From Kitasatospora fiedleri (GTDB lineage: Bacteria; Actinomycetota; Actinomycetes; Streptomycetales; Streptomycetaceae), in NCBI RefSeq assembly GCF_948472415.1, contig NZ_OX419519.1:1178001-1242000 (forward strand): a stretch of DNA of 64,000 nt, read 5' to 3'. Within the stretch, counting starts at the first letter, position 1, and the number at the start of each line of letters is the position of its first letter. Shown in pieces: positions 1-8,885 of this stretch. A program made the translations under genes and the position numbers. Under the pieces are notes generated by a model. The model searched no databases. It worked only from the letters and a program-made list of their open reading frames with translations, and was not told the origin of the DNA.

Positions 1-1335
1 CGGTGGAAGGCGGCGGCGTGCCGGAAGGCGGCGGCCCGGACGGTGCCCCAGGGGTCGAGCGGGGTGACGGGGGCGTCGGAGCCGAAGGCCAGCGGGAGGC
101 CGGTGCGCAGCATCGCGGCGAGGGGGTTGAGGGCGGCGGCCCGCTCCGCGCCGAGGCGTTCGGCGTACATGCCGTCGGGGCCGCCCCAGGCGGCGTCGAA
201 GGCGGGCTGGACGGAGGCGGTGAGGCCGAGTTCGGCGAACGCGGCGAGCGTCTCGTAGGTCAGGGCCTCGGCGTGCTCGACCCGGTGGCGGGCGGCCTTG
301 ACCCGGTCGAGGCCGAGCTTGTCGGCGGCGGCGCGCACGCCCGCCACGACGGCGCCGATCGCGGCGTCGCCGATGGCGTGGAAGCCGGCCTGGAGGCCGG
401 CCTCGGTGCAGGCGGTGACGTGGTCGGCGATCTCGGCGGCGGTGAGGTAGGCGACGCCGGTGTGCGGGGCGTCGGTGTAGGGGTCGTGCAGGCAGGCGGT
501 GTGCGAGCCGAGCGCGCCGTCGACGAACAGGTCGCCGCCGGCGCCGACCGCGCCGAGCCGCCGGGCGGTCTCGATGCCCTCGGGCCGAGTTCGCCCCAGT
601 AGCCGTAGACCTCGGGGCCGTCGGTCTCGGCGGCGAGGGCGAGCAGGGCGGCGAGGTCCTCGGCGGAGGAGATCTGCGGTCCGGCGCACTCGTGCAGGGT
701 GCCGATGCCGAGTTCGGCGGCGCGGCGCAGGGTGGCGTGCTGGGCGGCGCGGCGCTGGGCGGGGGTGAGGTGGGCGAGGGCGGCCTGCCGGACGGCGTGG
801 TGGGCGTCGCGGGTGAGCGGGCCGTCGGGGTGGTGGCCGGGGAGCGCGTCCAGGCCGGGCACCAGGGCGCGCAGCGCGGTGGTGGCGAGGGCGGAGTGGA
901 CGTCGGTGCGGGAGAGGTAGAGCGGCACGGGGCCGGCGGCGGCGTCGAGTTCGGCCGGCGCGGGGGCGCGGTGCTCGGGCCAGCGGGTCTCGTCCCAGCC
1001 GTGGCCGATCAGGGCGCCGCCGCTGAAGGAGGCGGCGAACGCGGCGATCCGGTCCAGCGCCTCGGCGAGCGAGGCGCAGTCGGTGAGGTCGAGGCCGGTG
1101 AGCGCGAGGCCGGTGGAGGTGGCGTGCACGTGGGCGTCGACGAAGGCGGGGGTGACCAGGGCGCCGTCCAGTTCGACGATCTCGTCGACGGTGTCGGCGT
1201 ACGCCTCGGCGGCTCCGTCGCTGCCGACCCAGGCGACGTGTTGCCCTCGACCAGCATGGCGGTGGCGAAGGGGTCGGCGGGGCTGTAGACGTTGCCGCCG
1301 CGCAGCAGCACGGTCCGGTCGGTGCGTTCGGTCAT
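1..1335 (-). CDS. YtcJ-like metal-dependent amidohydrolase (3' end outside window, two frame breaks)
   Basis: Amidohydrolase family 3 (YtcJ/NfdA-like); the family hydrolyses N-acyl or amide substrates with a bound metal, and the substrate here is unknown. Reading from an ATG at 1335 (MTERTDRTVLLRGG), the frame breaks near 1239 and near 593. Joining the pieces gives a continuous family protein: VDAHVHATS metal site, GHGWDE, then DGALGSHTA, GFHAIGDAA, and FGSDAPVTPLDPWG close to the window edge. About 445 residues are present; the family is near 540, so the C-terminus lies outside. Each break is repaired by one base (for example one extra C in ggccc near 593), which points to sequence error. 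The Lrp-type regulator is the next gene upstream on the same strand. Confidence 0.8.
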
Positions 1336-1377
1336 GGCGTCCAGTCTCGCACCGCGGACACCGCGCCCCCGACCGGG

Positions 1378-1818
1378 TCAGAGCTTGGGCGGGCGGGCCT
1401 CGTACGGGGTGGACAGGACGACGGTGGTGCGGGTGGAGACGCCCGCGGCGGAGCGGACCCGGGCCAGCAGGTCCTCCAGGTGGCCGGGGCCGGGGACGCG
1501 GACCTTGAGGATGTAGTTCTCGTCGCCGGCGACGCTGTGGCAGGCCTCGATCTCGGGCAGGCCGACGAGCCGCTCGGGGGTGTCGTCGGGCGCGCTGGGG
1601 TCGAAGGGCTTGACCGAGATGAACGCGGTGAGTGCCAAGTTGACCGCCTCGGGGTCGACGATGGCGGTGTAGCCGCGGATGACGCCGCGCTGTTCGAGGC
1701 GGCGCACCCGCTGGTGCACCGCCGAGGTGGACAGGCCGGTGGCCTTGCCCAGGTCGGTGTAGCTCATCCGTCCGTCCTGGAGCAGCAGCTGGACGATGCG
1801 CTGGTCGAGTTCCTCCAC
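1378..1818 (-). CDS. Lrp/AsnC family transcriptional regulator
   Basis: 146-residue cytoplasmic DNA-binding regulator of the feast/famine family. The N-terminal winged helix-turn-helix (about residues 2-60) contains MSYTDLGKATGLSTSAVHQR, followed by GYTAIVDPEAV and a RAM ligand-binding domain (about 65-140) with the GDENYILKVRV strand typical of AsnC/Lrp. Length matches the family (about 150). It ends 42 bp before the start of the amidohydrolase on the same strand, so it may control that gene, but the effector, usually an amino acid, cannot be read from the sequence. The ATG start puts the helix-turn-helix at the usual distance from the N-terminus. Confidence 0.93.
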   Translation of the reverse strand: MEELDQRIVQLLLQDGRMSYTDLGKATGLSTSAVHQRVRRLEQRGVIRGYTAIVDPEAVNLALTAFISVKPFDPSAPDDTPERLVGLPEIEACHSVAGDENYILKVRVPGPGHLEDLLARVRSAAGVSTRTTVVLSTPYEARPPKL

Positions 1819-2026
1819 AAGGCGTCAACCTACTCGATCGCGGCGGGCCGTGCAGACAGCTCGCTGGGGGGCGCATCCGGGGGGCACATGCCAACGGAAT
1901 GTGGCGAGGAACACAAGGAATGCATCACCGTGCGCCGGAGTGCAGGGTTATGACGTGCCGTCACTGGGAAGTGCTGCTGGTGGCCCGGACGACGAGAGGT
2001 TCCGGCCCGATCCGAGGGGGATCACG

Positions 2027-2428
2027 ATGCCTTCCATCGACCAGCGTTCCGACGTCGAGGACGAACCCGGCGCGCTCGAGGCGCCCTTCGGGGCGGACTC
2101 GGGCGCGGCCGACACCTGGGAGAGCTTCCGGGTGCACTGCCCGGAGTGCGACCGCCCGATCGCGTTGATCGGGGACGAGGAGCGCCTGCCCCAGCACGCG
2201 GTGCTGACCTCCGCGTGGAACCCCTTCCAGCCGGCCATCTGCCCCGGCACCGGCCTGCCGACGGCCGAGCTGCCCGAGTGCGAGGAGCCGCCGCGGTCGG
2301 ACGGCCCGGACAACCTGGTGGCGCTGCCGTCCGCGCTGGACTGGCGCACCCAGCCGTTCTCGCACGCCGGGGCGCACCGCCCGGTGCGGGCGCTGGTGCC
2401 CGCGCAGCGCGACCGCCGCGCGGCCTGA
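2027..2428 (+). CDS. conserved actinobacterial hypothetical protein with CPEC motif
   Basis: 133-residue soluble protein of unknown function, divergent from the Lrp gene. The ATG at 2027 has a good Shine-Dalgarno run (gaggggg, 2014-2020), so the longer upstream reading frame is not needed. It has an acidic N-terminus, a central HCPECDRPIALIG segment and a later AICPG that could form a partial zinc site, and an ALPSALDWRTQPFSHAGAH block near the C-terminus. No signal peptide or membrane segment is visible. I do not recognise a function. Confidence 0.75.
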   Translation: MPSIDQRSDVEDEPGALEAPFGADSGAADTWESFRVHCPECDRPIALIGDEERLPQHAVLTSAWNPFQPAICPGTGLPTAELPECEEPPRSDGPDNLVALPSALDWRTQPFSHAGAHRPVRALVPAQRDRRAA

Positions 2429-2552
2429 CGGCCGCGGCCCGCAGAGCCGGACCGGCCCGGCCGGTCCGACGTCCCGGCGAGGGTGCCGCCCGCGGCGCCC
2501 TCCGGGATCACCCCCGGCGTACGGGACCGGGCCTTCCGACGTCCTGACACCA

Positions 2553-2594
2553 GGAGCCCGGAGCCGGGAGCCCGGAGCCGGGAGCCCGGAGCCC
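2553..2594. repeat. 14-bp tandem repeat, three copies
   Basis: Three units of ggagcccggagccg (the last ends in ccc) lie just before the kinase gene, in the 187-bp spacer after the CPEC protein. No function is evident; slippage-prone GC repeats are common between genes in this window. Confidence 0.85.
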
Positions 2595-2615
2595 GGCCCG
2601 CGTACCCTTGGCCGG

Positions 2616-3242
2616 ATGGACGCCGACCTCCCCGCCGGCCCGCGGAGCTGTCCGCACCGGCCGCGGCCCTGCTCGCGCTGCCCCTCGCTGGGCCCGGTGC
2701 GGCTGGTCGCGGTGGACGGGCACGCGGGCTCCGGCAAGACCACGTTCACCGGCCGGCTGGCCGCCGCGCTGGGCGGTGCCCCGGTGGTGCACCTGGACGA
2801 CCTGGCCACGCACGAGGAGCCGTTCGGCTGGACGGAGCGGCTGCGCGCGGGCGTGCTGGAGCCGCTGGCGCGCGGGGTCGCGGCCGGCACCCGGTGTACG
2901 ACTGGACGGCGCGGGCCTTCACCGCCGAGCGGGTGGTACCGGTGGCGCCGGTGGTGCTGCTGGAGGGGGTGGGCGCGGGCCGGCGGGAGGTGCGCCCGCA
3001 CCTGGCGGCGCTGCTGTGGATGGAGCTCGATCCGGCCGCGGCGCGGGCCCGCGGGCTGCGGGACGGGCCGGAACTGGCCGAGTTCTGGGGGTTGGTCGCG
3101 TGCGGAGGACGCGCACTTCGCGGCGGACCCGAGCCGCCCGCACGCAGCGCTGCGGGTCGACGGGGTCACCGGGCGGATCTCCGGGAGCACCCTGAGTGAA
3201 CCGGGCGGACCGGTCTTGACCTGCGACATCATCAGGATTTAA
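2616..3242 (+). CDS. uridine-kinase-like P-loop NTPase (two frame breaks)
   Basis: Small P-loop kinase related to uridine kinases. The Walker A motif is VDGHAGSGKTTF (about residues 31-42), followed by VVHLDDLATHEEPFGWTERL, the Asp-rich substrate-binding segment of this family. The frame shifts near 2896 (GTR to PVYDWTARAFTAERV, one base missing) and returns near 3095, where an extra T in gggggttgg separates ELAEFW from WSRAEDAHFAADPSRP. The joined protein is about 208 residues and reads as an intact family member, so the two breaks look like sequence errors in opposite directions. The substrate is not determinable. Confidence 0.72.
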   Translation: MDADLPAGPRSCPHRPRPCSRCPSLGPVRLVAVDGHAGSGKTTFTGRLAAALGGAPVVHLDDLATHEEPFGWTERLRAGVLEPLARGVAAGTRCTTGRRGPSPPSGWYRWRRWCCWRGWARAGGRCARTWRRCCGWSSIRPRRGPAGCGTGRNWPSSGGWSRAEDAHFAADPSRPHAALRVDGVTGRISGSTLSEPGGPVLTCDIIRI

Positions 3243-3245
3243 GTT
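3216..3245 (+). promoter_or_regulatory. candidate sigma-70 (HrdB-type) promoter
   Basis: TTGACC at 3216-3221 and TAAGTT at 3240-3245 are separated by 18 bp in an unusually AT-rich patch. Transcription would start near 3252, immediately before two hairpins and about 220 bp upstream of the AAA ATPase gene. Confidence 0.5.
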
Positions 3246-3251
3246 CTGCGT

Positions 3252-3330
3252 GTCGCGGAAATCAGTTGAATCCGCAACCACAGACACGGCGCCTCCGGCT
3301 TGTTCCCCCGTGAGCCGGAGGCGTCGTCCT
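3252..3330 (+). ncRNA. candidate small RNA or structured leader
   Basis: Following the promoter at 3216-3245 there is a nested stem (tgtc 3251-3254 with gaca 3283-3286; gcgga 3255-3259 with tccgc 3271-3275), then a strong GC hairpin at 3286-3327. The unit is about 75-80 nt and contains no convincing reading frame. It could be a stand-alone small RNA ending at the hairpin, or the attenuated 5' leader of the EccA-like gene. It does not fit the 6C RNA pattern, because the single C-rich loop has five C residues. This is inference from structure only. Confidence 0.35.
3286..3327 (+). terminator. GC-rich hairpin terminator
   Basis: Arms 3286-3300 and 3313-3327 pair over 15 bp (one G-U) around a 12-nt loop. 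There is no U tract, as is usual in streptomycetes. It follows the kinase gene and the candidate small RNA. Confidence 0.6.
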
Positions 3331-3474
3331 GCCCTCCGCCCGGCCCCGCCCCCGCCGGGATGCGATCGTCTCGCGCCATTCGAGCCGCGCGGCACCCTTC
3401 CGGATCAGCGCCGCGCCGGTACCATGCCACGCAGGCGCGCAGAGGAGCGCCCCGAGGTCTGGCGGGGGGCGTCA

Positions 3475-5387
3475 GTGACGGTGGAGAGTTCCGGCGGCGA
3501 GGGTCCCGCCGCGGCGGGTCCCGACCCGGACGCCGACCGCGCCTGGTCGCGGGCCATGGACGCCTACACGGCCGGTTCGTACGCCGCGCGGAGGAGGAGT
3601 TCCGCGCCGCGGTCTACGTCGACCCGGGCATGGCGGACGCCTGGCTCGGGCTGCACGCGCTGCGCAGCGACACCGCGGGCGCGCTGCTGGCGATGCACCG
3701 GCACCGCGACCGCTTCGGCGAGCAGCGCGAGCGCCACCGCCGTCCGCTCAGTTCCTGGTACTGGCTGGGCTGGTGGGTGCAGCCGGTGCTGGAGACCCCG
3801 CAGGACCTGGCGCTGGCGCACGCCTCGCACTGGCTGGACGGCCGCCACCTGGCCGAGCTGGAGCAGGCGCTGACGGACTGTCCGCCGCCGGAGCGGGACC
3901 TCGCGGTGCGCTTCCTGCACGCCTGCCGCTCCTACCTGCTCAAGGACTGGGAGCAGCTGATCCGGGACACCGACCGCCTGCTGGACGACCCGGTGCTGGG
4001 CATCGAGGCGGGCCTGTTCGCGGGCATGGCCCGGGTCCGGCTGGACATGTGCGCGCAGGCCCAGCGCCCGCTGGCGGCCTCGCTGGCGCGCTGCCGCTCC
4101 GAGCAGCCGCAGCGCAAGGAGCTGCGCTACTGGCTGGCCCGGGCGTACGAGGGGGCGGGGCGCAGCGCGGCGGCGCTGCCGCTGTACCGGGCGGTGCACC
4201 GGGCGGACCCGGCGTTCATGGACACCGCGCAGCGGCTGGCGGCGATCGCGGCCGAGGACGGGCTGCTGGACGGCGAGGCGTTCGGCGAGTACCGGGGCGC
4301 GGCGGGGCCGGCCGGGGCGCTGGAGGAGCTGGAGCCGGTGGAGTTCCGCAGCGGGTCCGGCGGGGTGAGCGAGGAGGCGTGCGAGGAGGACGGCGCCCCG
4401 GGCGCGGCCGAGCCGGGCCGGGCCCAGCTGGCCGAACGGGCCTCGGGCGCCTCGCCGTTGACGCCGCGGCTGGGCAACTGGCCGATGGCGCAGGCGATCC
4501 CGCCGGCCGGCCCGAACCCGGCCCCGGCCGCCCGGCTGGAGCTGGACCAGGCGCTGGCCGAGCTGGAGGCGATGGTCGGCCTGGACCCGGTCAAGCGCCA
4601 GGTGCGGGCGCTGTCCGCGCAGTTGCGGATGGCCCGGCTGCGCGCGGACCGCGGGCTGCCGGTGCAGCCGCCCAAGCGGCACTTCGTGTTCTCCGGGCCG
4701 TCGGGCACCGGCAAGACCTCGGTGGCGCGCATCCTCGGCCGGGTCTTCCACGCCCTCGGGCTGCTCTCCGGCGACCACCTGGTGGAGGCCCAGCGGGCGG
4801 ACCTGGTGGGCGAGTTCCTGGGCCAGACGGCGGTGAAGGCGAACGAGCTGATCGACTCGGCGCTGGACGGCGTGCTGTTCATAGACGAGGCGTACTCGCT
4901 GGCCAACTCCGGCTACAGCAAGGGCGACGCGTACGGCGACGAGGCACTGCAGGTGTTGCTCAAGCGGGCCGAGGACAACCGGGACCGATTGGTCATCATC
5001 CTTGCGGGGTACCCGGACGGCATGAATCGACTACTGGCAACGAACCCGGGCCTGAACTCCAGGTTCACCACCCGGGTCGACTTCCCGTCCTACCGCCCCG
5101 CCGAACTGGCCGACATCGGCCTGAAGTTGGCCCAGGCCGACGGCGACGGCTGGGACGTGGACGCGGCCGAGGAACTGTCCTCGATCTGCGGACACGTGGT
5201 CGCCGAGGGCTGGATCGACCAGCTCGGCAACGGCCGCTTCATCCGCACCCTGTACGAGAAGTCCTGCGCCTACCGGGACCTGCGGCTCTCCGGGCAGCGC
5301 GGCGTGCCCTCCCGGGAGGATCTGGCGACCCTGCGGTTGCCGGACCTGCTGCAGGCGTACGGCGAGCTGATCGACGGCCGCCAGTGA
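3475..5387 (+). CDS. EccA/CbxX-like AAA+ ATPase with N-terminal TPR-like domain (one frame break)
   Basis: Cytosolic AAA+ ATPase of the CbxX/CfqX (SpoVK) family, the type used by ESX/type VII secretion (EccA). After repairing one missing base near 3583 (SYA/RAEEEF) it is about 637 residues. An alpha-helical TPR-like N-terminal half (to about residue 300) leads to the AAA+ domain with Walker A GPSGTGKTSVARILG (4696-4740), Walker B GVLFIDEAYSL (near 4870), sensor LVIILAGYP and an arginine finger region NSRFTTRVDFPSY. The GTG at 3475, preceded by a G-rich ribosome-binding region, is the likely start. It overlaps the DUF4230 gene by GTGA, so the two are co-transcribed. No ESX membrane genes are in the window. 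Confidence 0.85.
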
Positions 5388-6105
5388 AGGGCATCCGGGA
5401 GGAGCGCGCCGGCCGGGAGGACGACGAGGACCCGGCGCCGAGAGCGGAACGCGTACGGACGGCCGGGCCCCGCCGGGTGCCCTGGTACGTCTCCCTGCCG
5501 GTCACGCTGGCCGTGATCCTGGCCCTGTTCCTGGGGCTCGGGCAGCTGGGCTGGCTGCCGGCCTGCCGAACCCGTTCGCCGAGAAGAGCGTGGACCGCAG
5601 CCAGCCCGCGGTGCTCAAGTCGGTGCAGAACATGAGCCGCTACAACGCGGCCACCGGCAACTTCCAGGTCATCGTGGACCTCGCCAACGAGGCCAAGTTC
5701 CTGCCGTCGGCGATCCTCGGCACCCGCAGCCTGTACGTGGGCGCGGGCACCGTCGGCGCCTACGTGGACCTGGGCAAGCTCGGGCCGGACTCGGTGAAGG
5801 TCTCCGACGACCGGCGCACCGCGTCCATCACCATCCCGCACGCGCAGCTCGCGGACGCCGCGCTGGACGTCAAGCACTCCTACATGTACTCGCAGGAGCG
5901 CGGCCTGTTCGACCGGCTCGGCGACCTGTTCTCGTCCAGCACCTCCGACGACCAGCACAAGGTGGAGCTGCTGGCCGTGGAGAAGATCGACAAGGCGGCG
6001 AAGGACACCGAGCTGACCGCGACCGCGGAGAACAACACCAAGGCGATGCTGTCGGGCCTGCTGGGCTCGCTGGGCTTCACCTCGGTCACGGTCACCGTGG
6101 CGTAG
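5384..6105 (+). CDS. DUF4230 membrane-anchored protein (one frame break)
   Basis: Single-pass membrane protein with an extracytoplasmic DUF4230 domain; function unknown. A charged cytoplasmic N-terminus is followed by a transmembrane helix (SLPVTLAVILALFLGLGQLG, about residues 38-57), then the DUF4230 domain containing SVQNMSRYNAATGNFQVIVD and TRSLYVGAGTVGAYVDLG. The frame breaks at 5558-5561, where ccgg should read ccggg to give WLPGLPNPFAEK; with that base the protein is 240 residues. It starts at a GTG overlapping the AAA ATPase stop by 4 bp, so the ATPase and this protein form one transcription unit and may work together at the membrane. Confidence 0.83.
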
Positions 6106-6124
6106 CACCGCCCCCGCACCCCCG

Positions 6125-6168
6125 GGGCCCCCGTTCCTGCGGCCGCGCGGCCGCAGGAACGGGGGCCC
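6125..6168. terminator. perfect 44-bp palindrome, bidirectional terminator
   Basis: Two 22-bp arms (6125-6146 and 6147-6168) are exact inverse complements with no spacer. The palindrome sits between the convergent DUF4230 and CNNM genes and would form a very stable hairpin in either transcript. Confidence 0.85.
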
Positions 6169-6170
6169 TC

Positions 6171-7220
6171 TCAGCGCTGGGCGGCGGCGGGCGGGCGGTG
6201 GTCGGGGTCGTGGACCTCGCCGACCAGCTCCTCCAGGACGTCCTCCAGGGCGACCAGGCCGAGCTGGCGCCCGTCCGGGTCGACCACGGCGGCCAGGTGG
6301 GCGGCGGCCCGGCGCATCGCGGCGAGCGCGTCGTCCAGCGGCAGGCCGGCCCGCAGCACGGTGATCGGCCGCCACAGCCGCTCCGGGATCGGCGCGGCCA
6401 GGTCGTCGGCCTCCAGCGAGTCCTTCAGGTGCAGGTAGCCGAGGACGGCGCCGTGCTCGTCGGCGACCGGGAAGCGGGAGAAGCCGGTCCGCACGGCGAG
6501 GCGCTGGATCTCCTCGCCGGTGACCTCGCGGCCGACGGTGACCAGCTGCTCGGGGTCGAGCAGCACCTCGGTGACCGGGCGGCTGCCCATCTCCAGGGCG
6601 TCCTCCAGGCGTTCGCGGCGGCTGTCGTCGAGGAACCCGGCCTCGCCGGAGTCGGTGAGCATCAGCAGCAGCTGCTCGCTGGTGGCCACCGAGTCGACCT
6701 CGTCCTTGGGCTCGACCCGGAACAGCCGCAGCACGCCGTTGGCGAAGGCGTTCAGGAAGGCGATGAACGGGGCCAGCCAGCGGGCCAGCCGGTCCAGCGG
6801 CGGGCCGAGCAGCAGCGCGGCCCGCTCCGGCCCGGCCAGGGCGAGGTTCTTCGGCACCATCTCGCCGATCACCATGTGCAGGAACACCACGATGCTCAGC
6901 GCGATGGCGTAGCTCAGCGGGTGCATCGCCGACTCGGGCACGCCGAGCGCGTGGAAGGCGGGCTCCAGCAGGTGCGCGATGGTCGGTTCGGCGAGCGCGC
7001 CGAGCAGCAGCGAGCAGACGGTGATGCCGAGCTGGGCGGCGGCCAGCATCGCGGAGACGTTGGACAGCGCGTGCAGCACGGTGCGGGCGCGCTTGTCGCC
7101 GGCCTCGGCGAGCGGTTCGATCTGGCTGCGGCGCACCGAGATGACGGCGAACTCGGCGCCGACGAAGAAGGCGTTGCCGAGCAGCAGGAGCAGCGAGAAG
7201 GCGAGTTGCAGGGCGCTCAT
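6171..7220 (-). CDS. CNNM/HlyC-CorC family membrane protein with CBS pair (short form)
   Basis: 349-residue integral membrane protein: DUF21/CNNM transmembrane domain (about residues 1-185, starting MSALQLAFSLLLLLGNAFFV and including HMVIGEMVPKNLALAGPER) followed by two CBS modules (about 205-335). The family is linked to Mg2+/Co2+ homeostasis. Unlike its upstream partner it lacks the C-terminal CorC/HlyC domain. Its ATG at 7220 overlaps the stop of the upstream paralogue (ATGA), so the two are translationally coupled and may assemble as a heteromer, an arrangement common in actinobacteria. Confidence 0.9.
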   Translation of the reverse strand: MSALQLAFSLLLLLGNAFFVGAEFAVISVRRSQIEPLAEAGDKRARTVLHALSNVSAMLAAAQLGITVCSLLLGALAEPTIAHLLEPAFHALGVPESAMHPLSYAIALSIVVFLHMVIGEMVPKNLALAGPERAALLLGPPLDRLARWLAPFIAFLNAFANGVLRLFRVEPKDEVDSVATSEQLLLMLTDSGEAGFLDDSRRERLEDALEMGSRPVTEVLLDPEQLVTVGREVTGEEIQRLAVRTGFSRFPVADEHGAVLGYLHLKDSLEADDLAAPIPERLWRPITVLRAGLPLDDALAAMRRAAAHLAAVVDPDGRQLGLVALEDVLEELVGEVHDPDHRPPAAAQR

Positions 7221-8560
7221 CGGTGGTGGTCCCGCTCCTCGTCGTCGTTCTCGTCCTCGTGCACCCGGCGGACCTCGACCCGGCTGGTGCGGTGCCGGTC
7301 GACGGCGGTCACGGTCAGCTCCCAGCCGGGCAGGTGGGCGCGCTCGCCGACGGCGGGGAGCTTGCCGAGCAGGTCGGCGAGCAGGCCGCCGAGGGTCTCG
7401 TACGGGCCGTCGGGGGCGTGCAGGCCGATCTTGGCGAGCTGGTCGAGCCGGGCCCGGCCGTCGGCGTCCCAGACCGGCAGGTCGTCCCGCGGGGGGAGCG
7501 GGCGCAGGTCGGGGGTGTCGGCGGGGTCGTGCTCGTCCTGGACCTCGCCGACCACCTCCTCGACGATGTCCTCGATGGTGGCGACGCCGGCGGTGCCGCC
7601 GTACTCGTCGACCACCACGGCCATCGGCTCGCGGCGGCGCAGCAGGTCGAGCAGCCGTTCGGCGGACATGGTCTCGGGGACCAGCAGCGGCGGGGCGCAC
7701 AGGTGGCGGACCTTGGTGTGGTCGCGCCGCGCGGCGGGGACCGCGAGGGCGTCCTTGAGGGTGACGGTGCCGGTGACCTCGTCCAGGCTCTCGGCGTACA
7801 CCGGGAAGCGGCTCAGCCCGGTGGCCCGGGTCAGGTTGAGCACGTCGGTCGCGGTGGCGTCCTGCTGGAGGGCCGCGACGTCGATCCGCGGGGTCATCAC
7901 GGACTGGGCGGTCAGCTCGCCCAGGCCCAGGGTGCGGACGAACAGCGTCGCGGACTGCTCGTCCATGACGCCGGCCTGGTACGAGTGCCGGGCCAGCGCG
8001 ACGAGTTCGTCGGCGGTGCGGGCGTGGCCGAGCTCCTCCTGGGGCTCGACGCCGAAGGCCCGGACGATCCGGTCGGCGGAGCCGTTGAGGAAGGCGATCA
8101 GCGGCCGGCAGGCGGCGGAGAACGCGCGCTGCGGGCCGGCCACGGCGTAGGCGACCCGGATCGGGCGGGAGATCGCCCAGTTCTTCGGGACGAGTTCGCC
8201 GATCACCATCTGGATCACGGTGGCCAGCACCAGGCCGACGGCCACCGCGGTGCCGCGGGCCGCCGAGTCGGGCAGGCCGACCGCGGTGAACACCGGCTTC
8301 AGCAGGACGGACAGCGCCGGTTCGGCCAGCATGCCGACCACCAGCGAGGTGATGGTGATGCCGAGCTGGGCGCCGGAGAGCTGGAAGGACAGCTTGTGCA
8401 GGGCCTTGGAGAGTCCCTTGGCCCGCCGGTCGCCGTCGGCCGCGGCGCGTTCGACGGTGCCGCGGTCGGCGGTCACGAACGCGAACTCGGCGGCCACGAA
8501 CAGGCCGTTGGCGAGGATGAGCAGGAACGCCGCGAGCAGCAGGAGCCAGGCGGTGGTCAT
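7217..8560 (-). CDS. CNNM/HlyC-CorC family membrane protein with CBS pair and CorC domain
   Basis: 447-residue membrane protein. A DUF21/CNNM domain (residues about 1-190, with AEFAFVTADR and MVIGELVPKNWAISRP) is followed by paired CBS domains (about 210-335, with VMTPRID and MAVVVDEYGGTAGVATIEDI) and a C-terminal CorC/HlyC domain (about 350-435). The family is implicated in divalent cation efflux or sensing. It is first in a two-gene operon with a shorter paralogue that starts inside its stop codon. Confidence 0.92.
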   Translation of the reverse strand: MTTAWLLLLAAFLLILANGLFVAAEFAFVTADRGTVERAAADGDRRAKGLSKALHKLSFQLSGAQLGITITSLVVGMLAEPALSVLLKPVFTAVGLPDSAARGTAVAVGLVLATVIQMVIGELVPKNWAISRPIRVAYAVAGPQRAFSAACRPLIAFLNGSADRIVRAFGVEPQEELGHARTADELVALARHSYQAGVMDEQSATLFVRTLGLGELTAQSVMTPRIDVAALQQDATATDVLNLTRATGLSRFPVYAESLDEVTGTVTLKDALAVPAARRDHTKVRHLCAPPLLVPETMSAERLLDLLRRREPMAVVVDEYGGTAGVATIEDIVEEVVGEVQDEHDPADTPDLRPLPPRDDLPVWDADGRARLDQLAKIGLHAPDGPYETLGGLLADLLGKLPAVGERAHLPGWELTVTAVDRHRTSRVEVRRVHEDENDDEERDHHR

Positions 8561-8885
8561 CGGGCCGCCCGCCTTCCCCGGCTGGAGACGTGCGCGGCGG
8601 CGCGGGTACTACCGGACGGATCGTCCATCGAGGGGAGGTGTCACTCCTCTGGTCGCGGGTGGAGGCGGGCAGCCCGGTTCTCGAGTGGGCTTTGCCGCGG
8701 TTTTACCAGCCTAGACGATACCCGAACGCTTCTCCGGGCCGGTCCGCCCCGCCCGTCCGGGGCGTGTCAGGGCCGCCCGGCCGGAGGCGGGTCGGACTCG
8801 CCCGGCCGGGGGCGGGTCGGACTCGCCCGGCCGGGGGCGGGTCGGGCCGGTCTGGGCGGGGGCGGGCCCGGGCGTCCGGGATGGG
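8561..8885. other. gene-free spacer upstream of the CNNM operon
   Basis: 325 bp between the CNNM start and the end of the PH-domain gene. It should hold the CNNM promoter, but I see no clear -35/-10 pair. The part nearest the PH gene is made of GC-rich tandem repeats, listed separately. Confidence 0.7.
8776..8846. repeat. 25-bp tandem repeat, 2.8 copies
   Basis: Units of a 25-bp sequence beginning cccggccgg and ending gtcggactcg start at 8776, 8801 and 8826; the last copy is partial. They lie just downstream of the PH-domain gene. Confidence 0.88.

Noticed and set aside
260..1894. Long minus-strand reading frame starting at 1894
   Set aside because: Its first part crosses the Lrp gene in another frame and is low-complexity; only its middle section is the real amidohydrolase, between two frame breaks.
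3196..3300. Possible tRNA (gttgaatcc resembles a T-loop)
   Set aside because: No acceptor stem, no D arm and no anticodon arm could be folded around it; a promoter plus hairpins explains the patch better.
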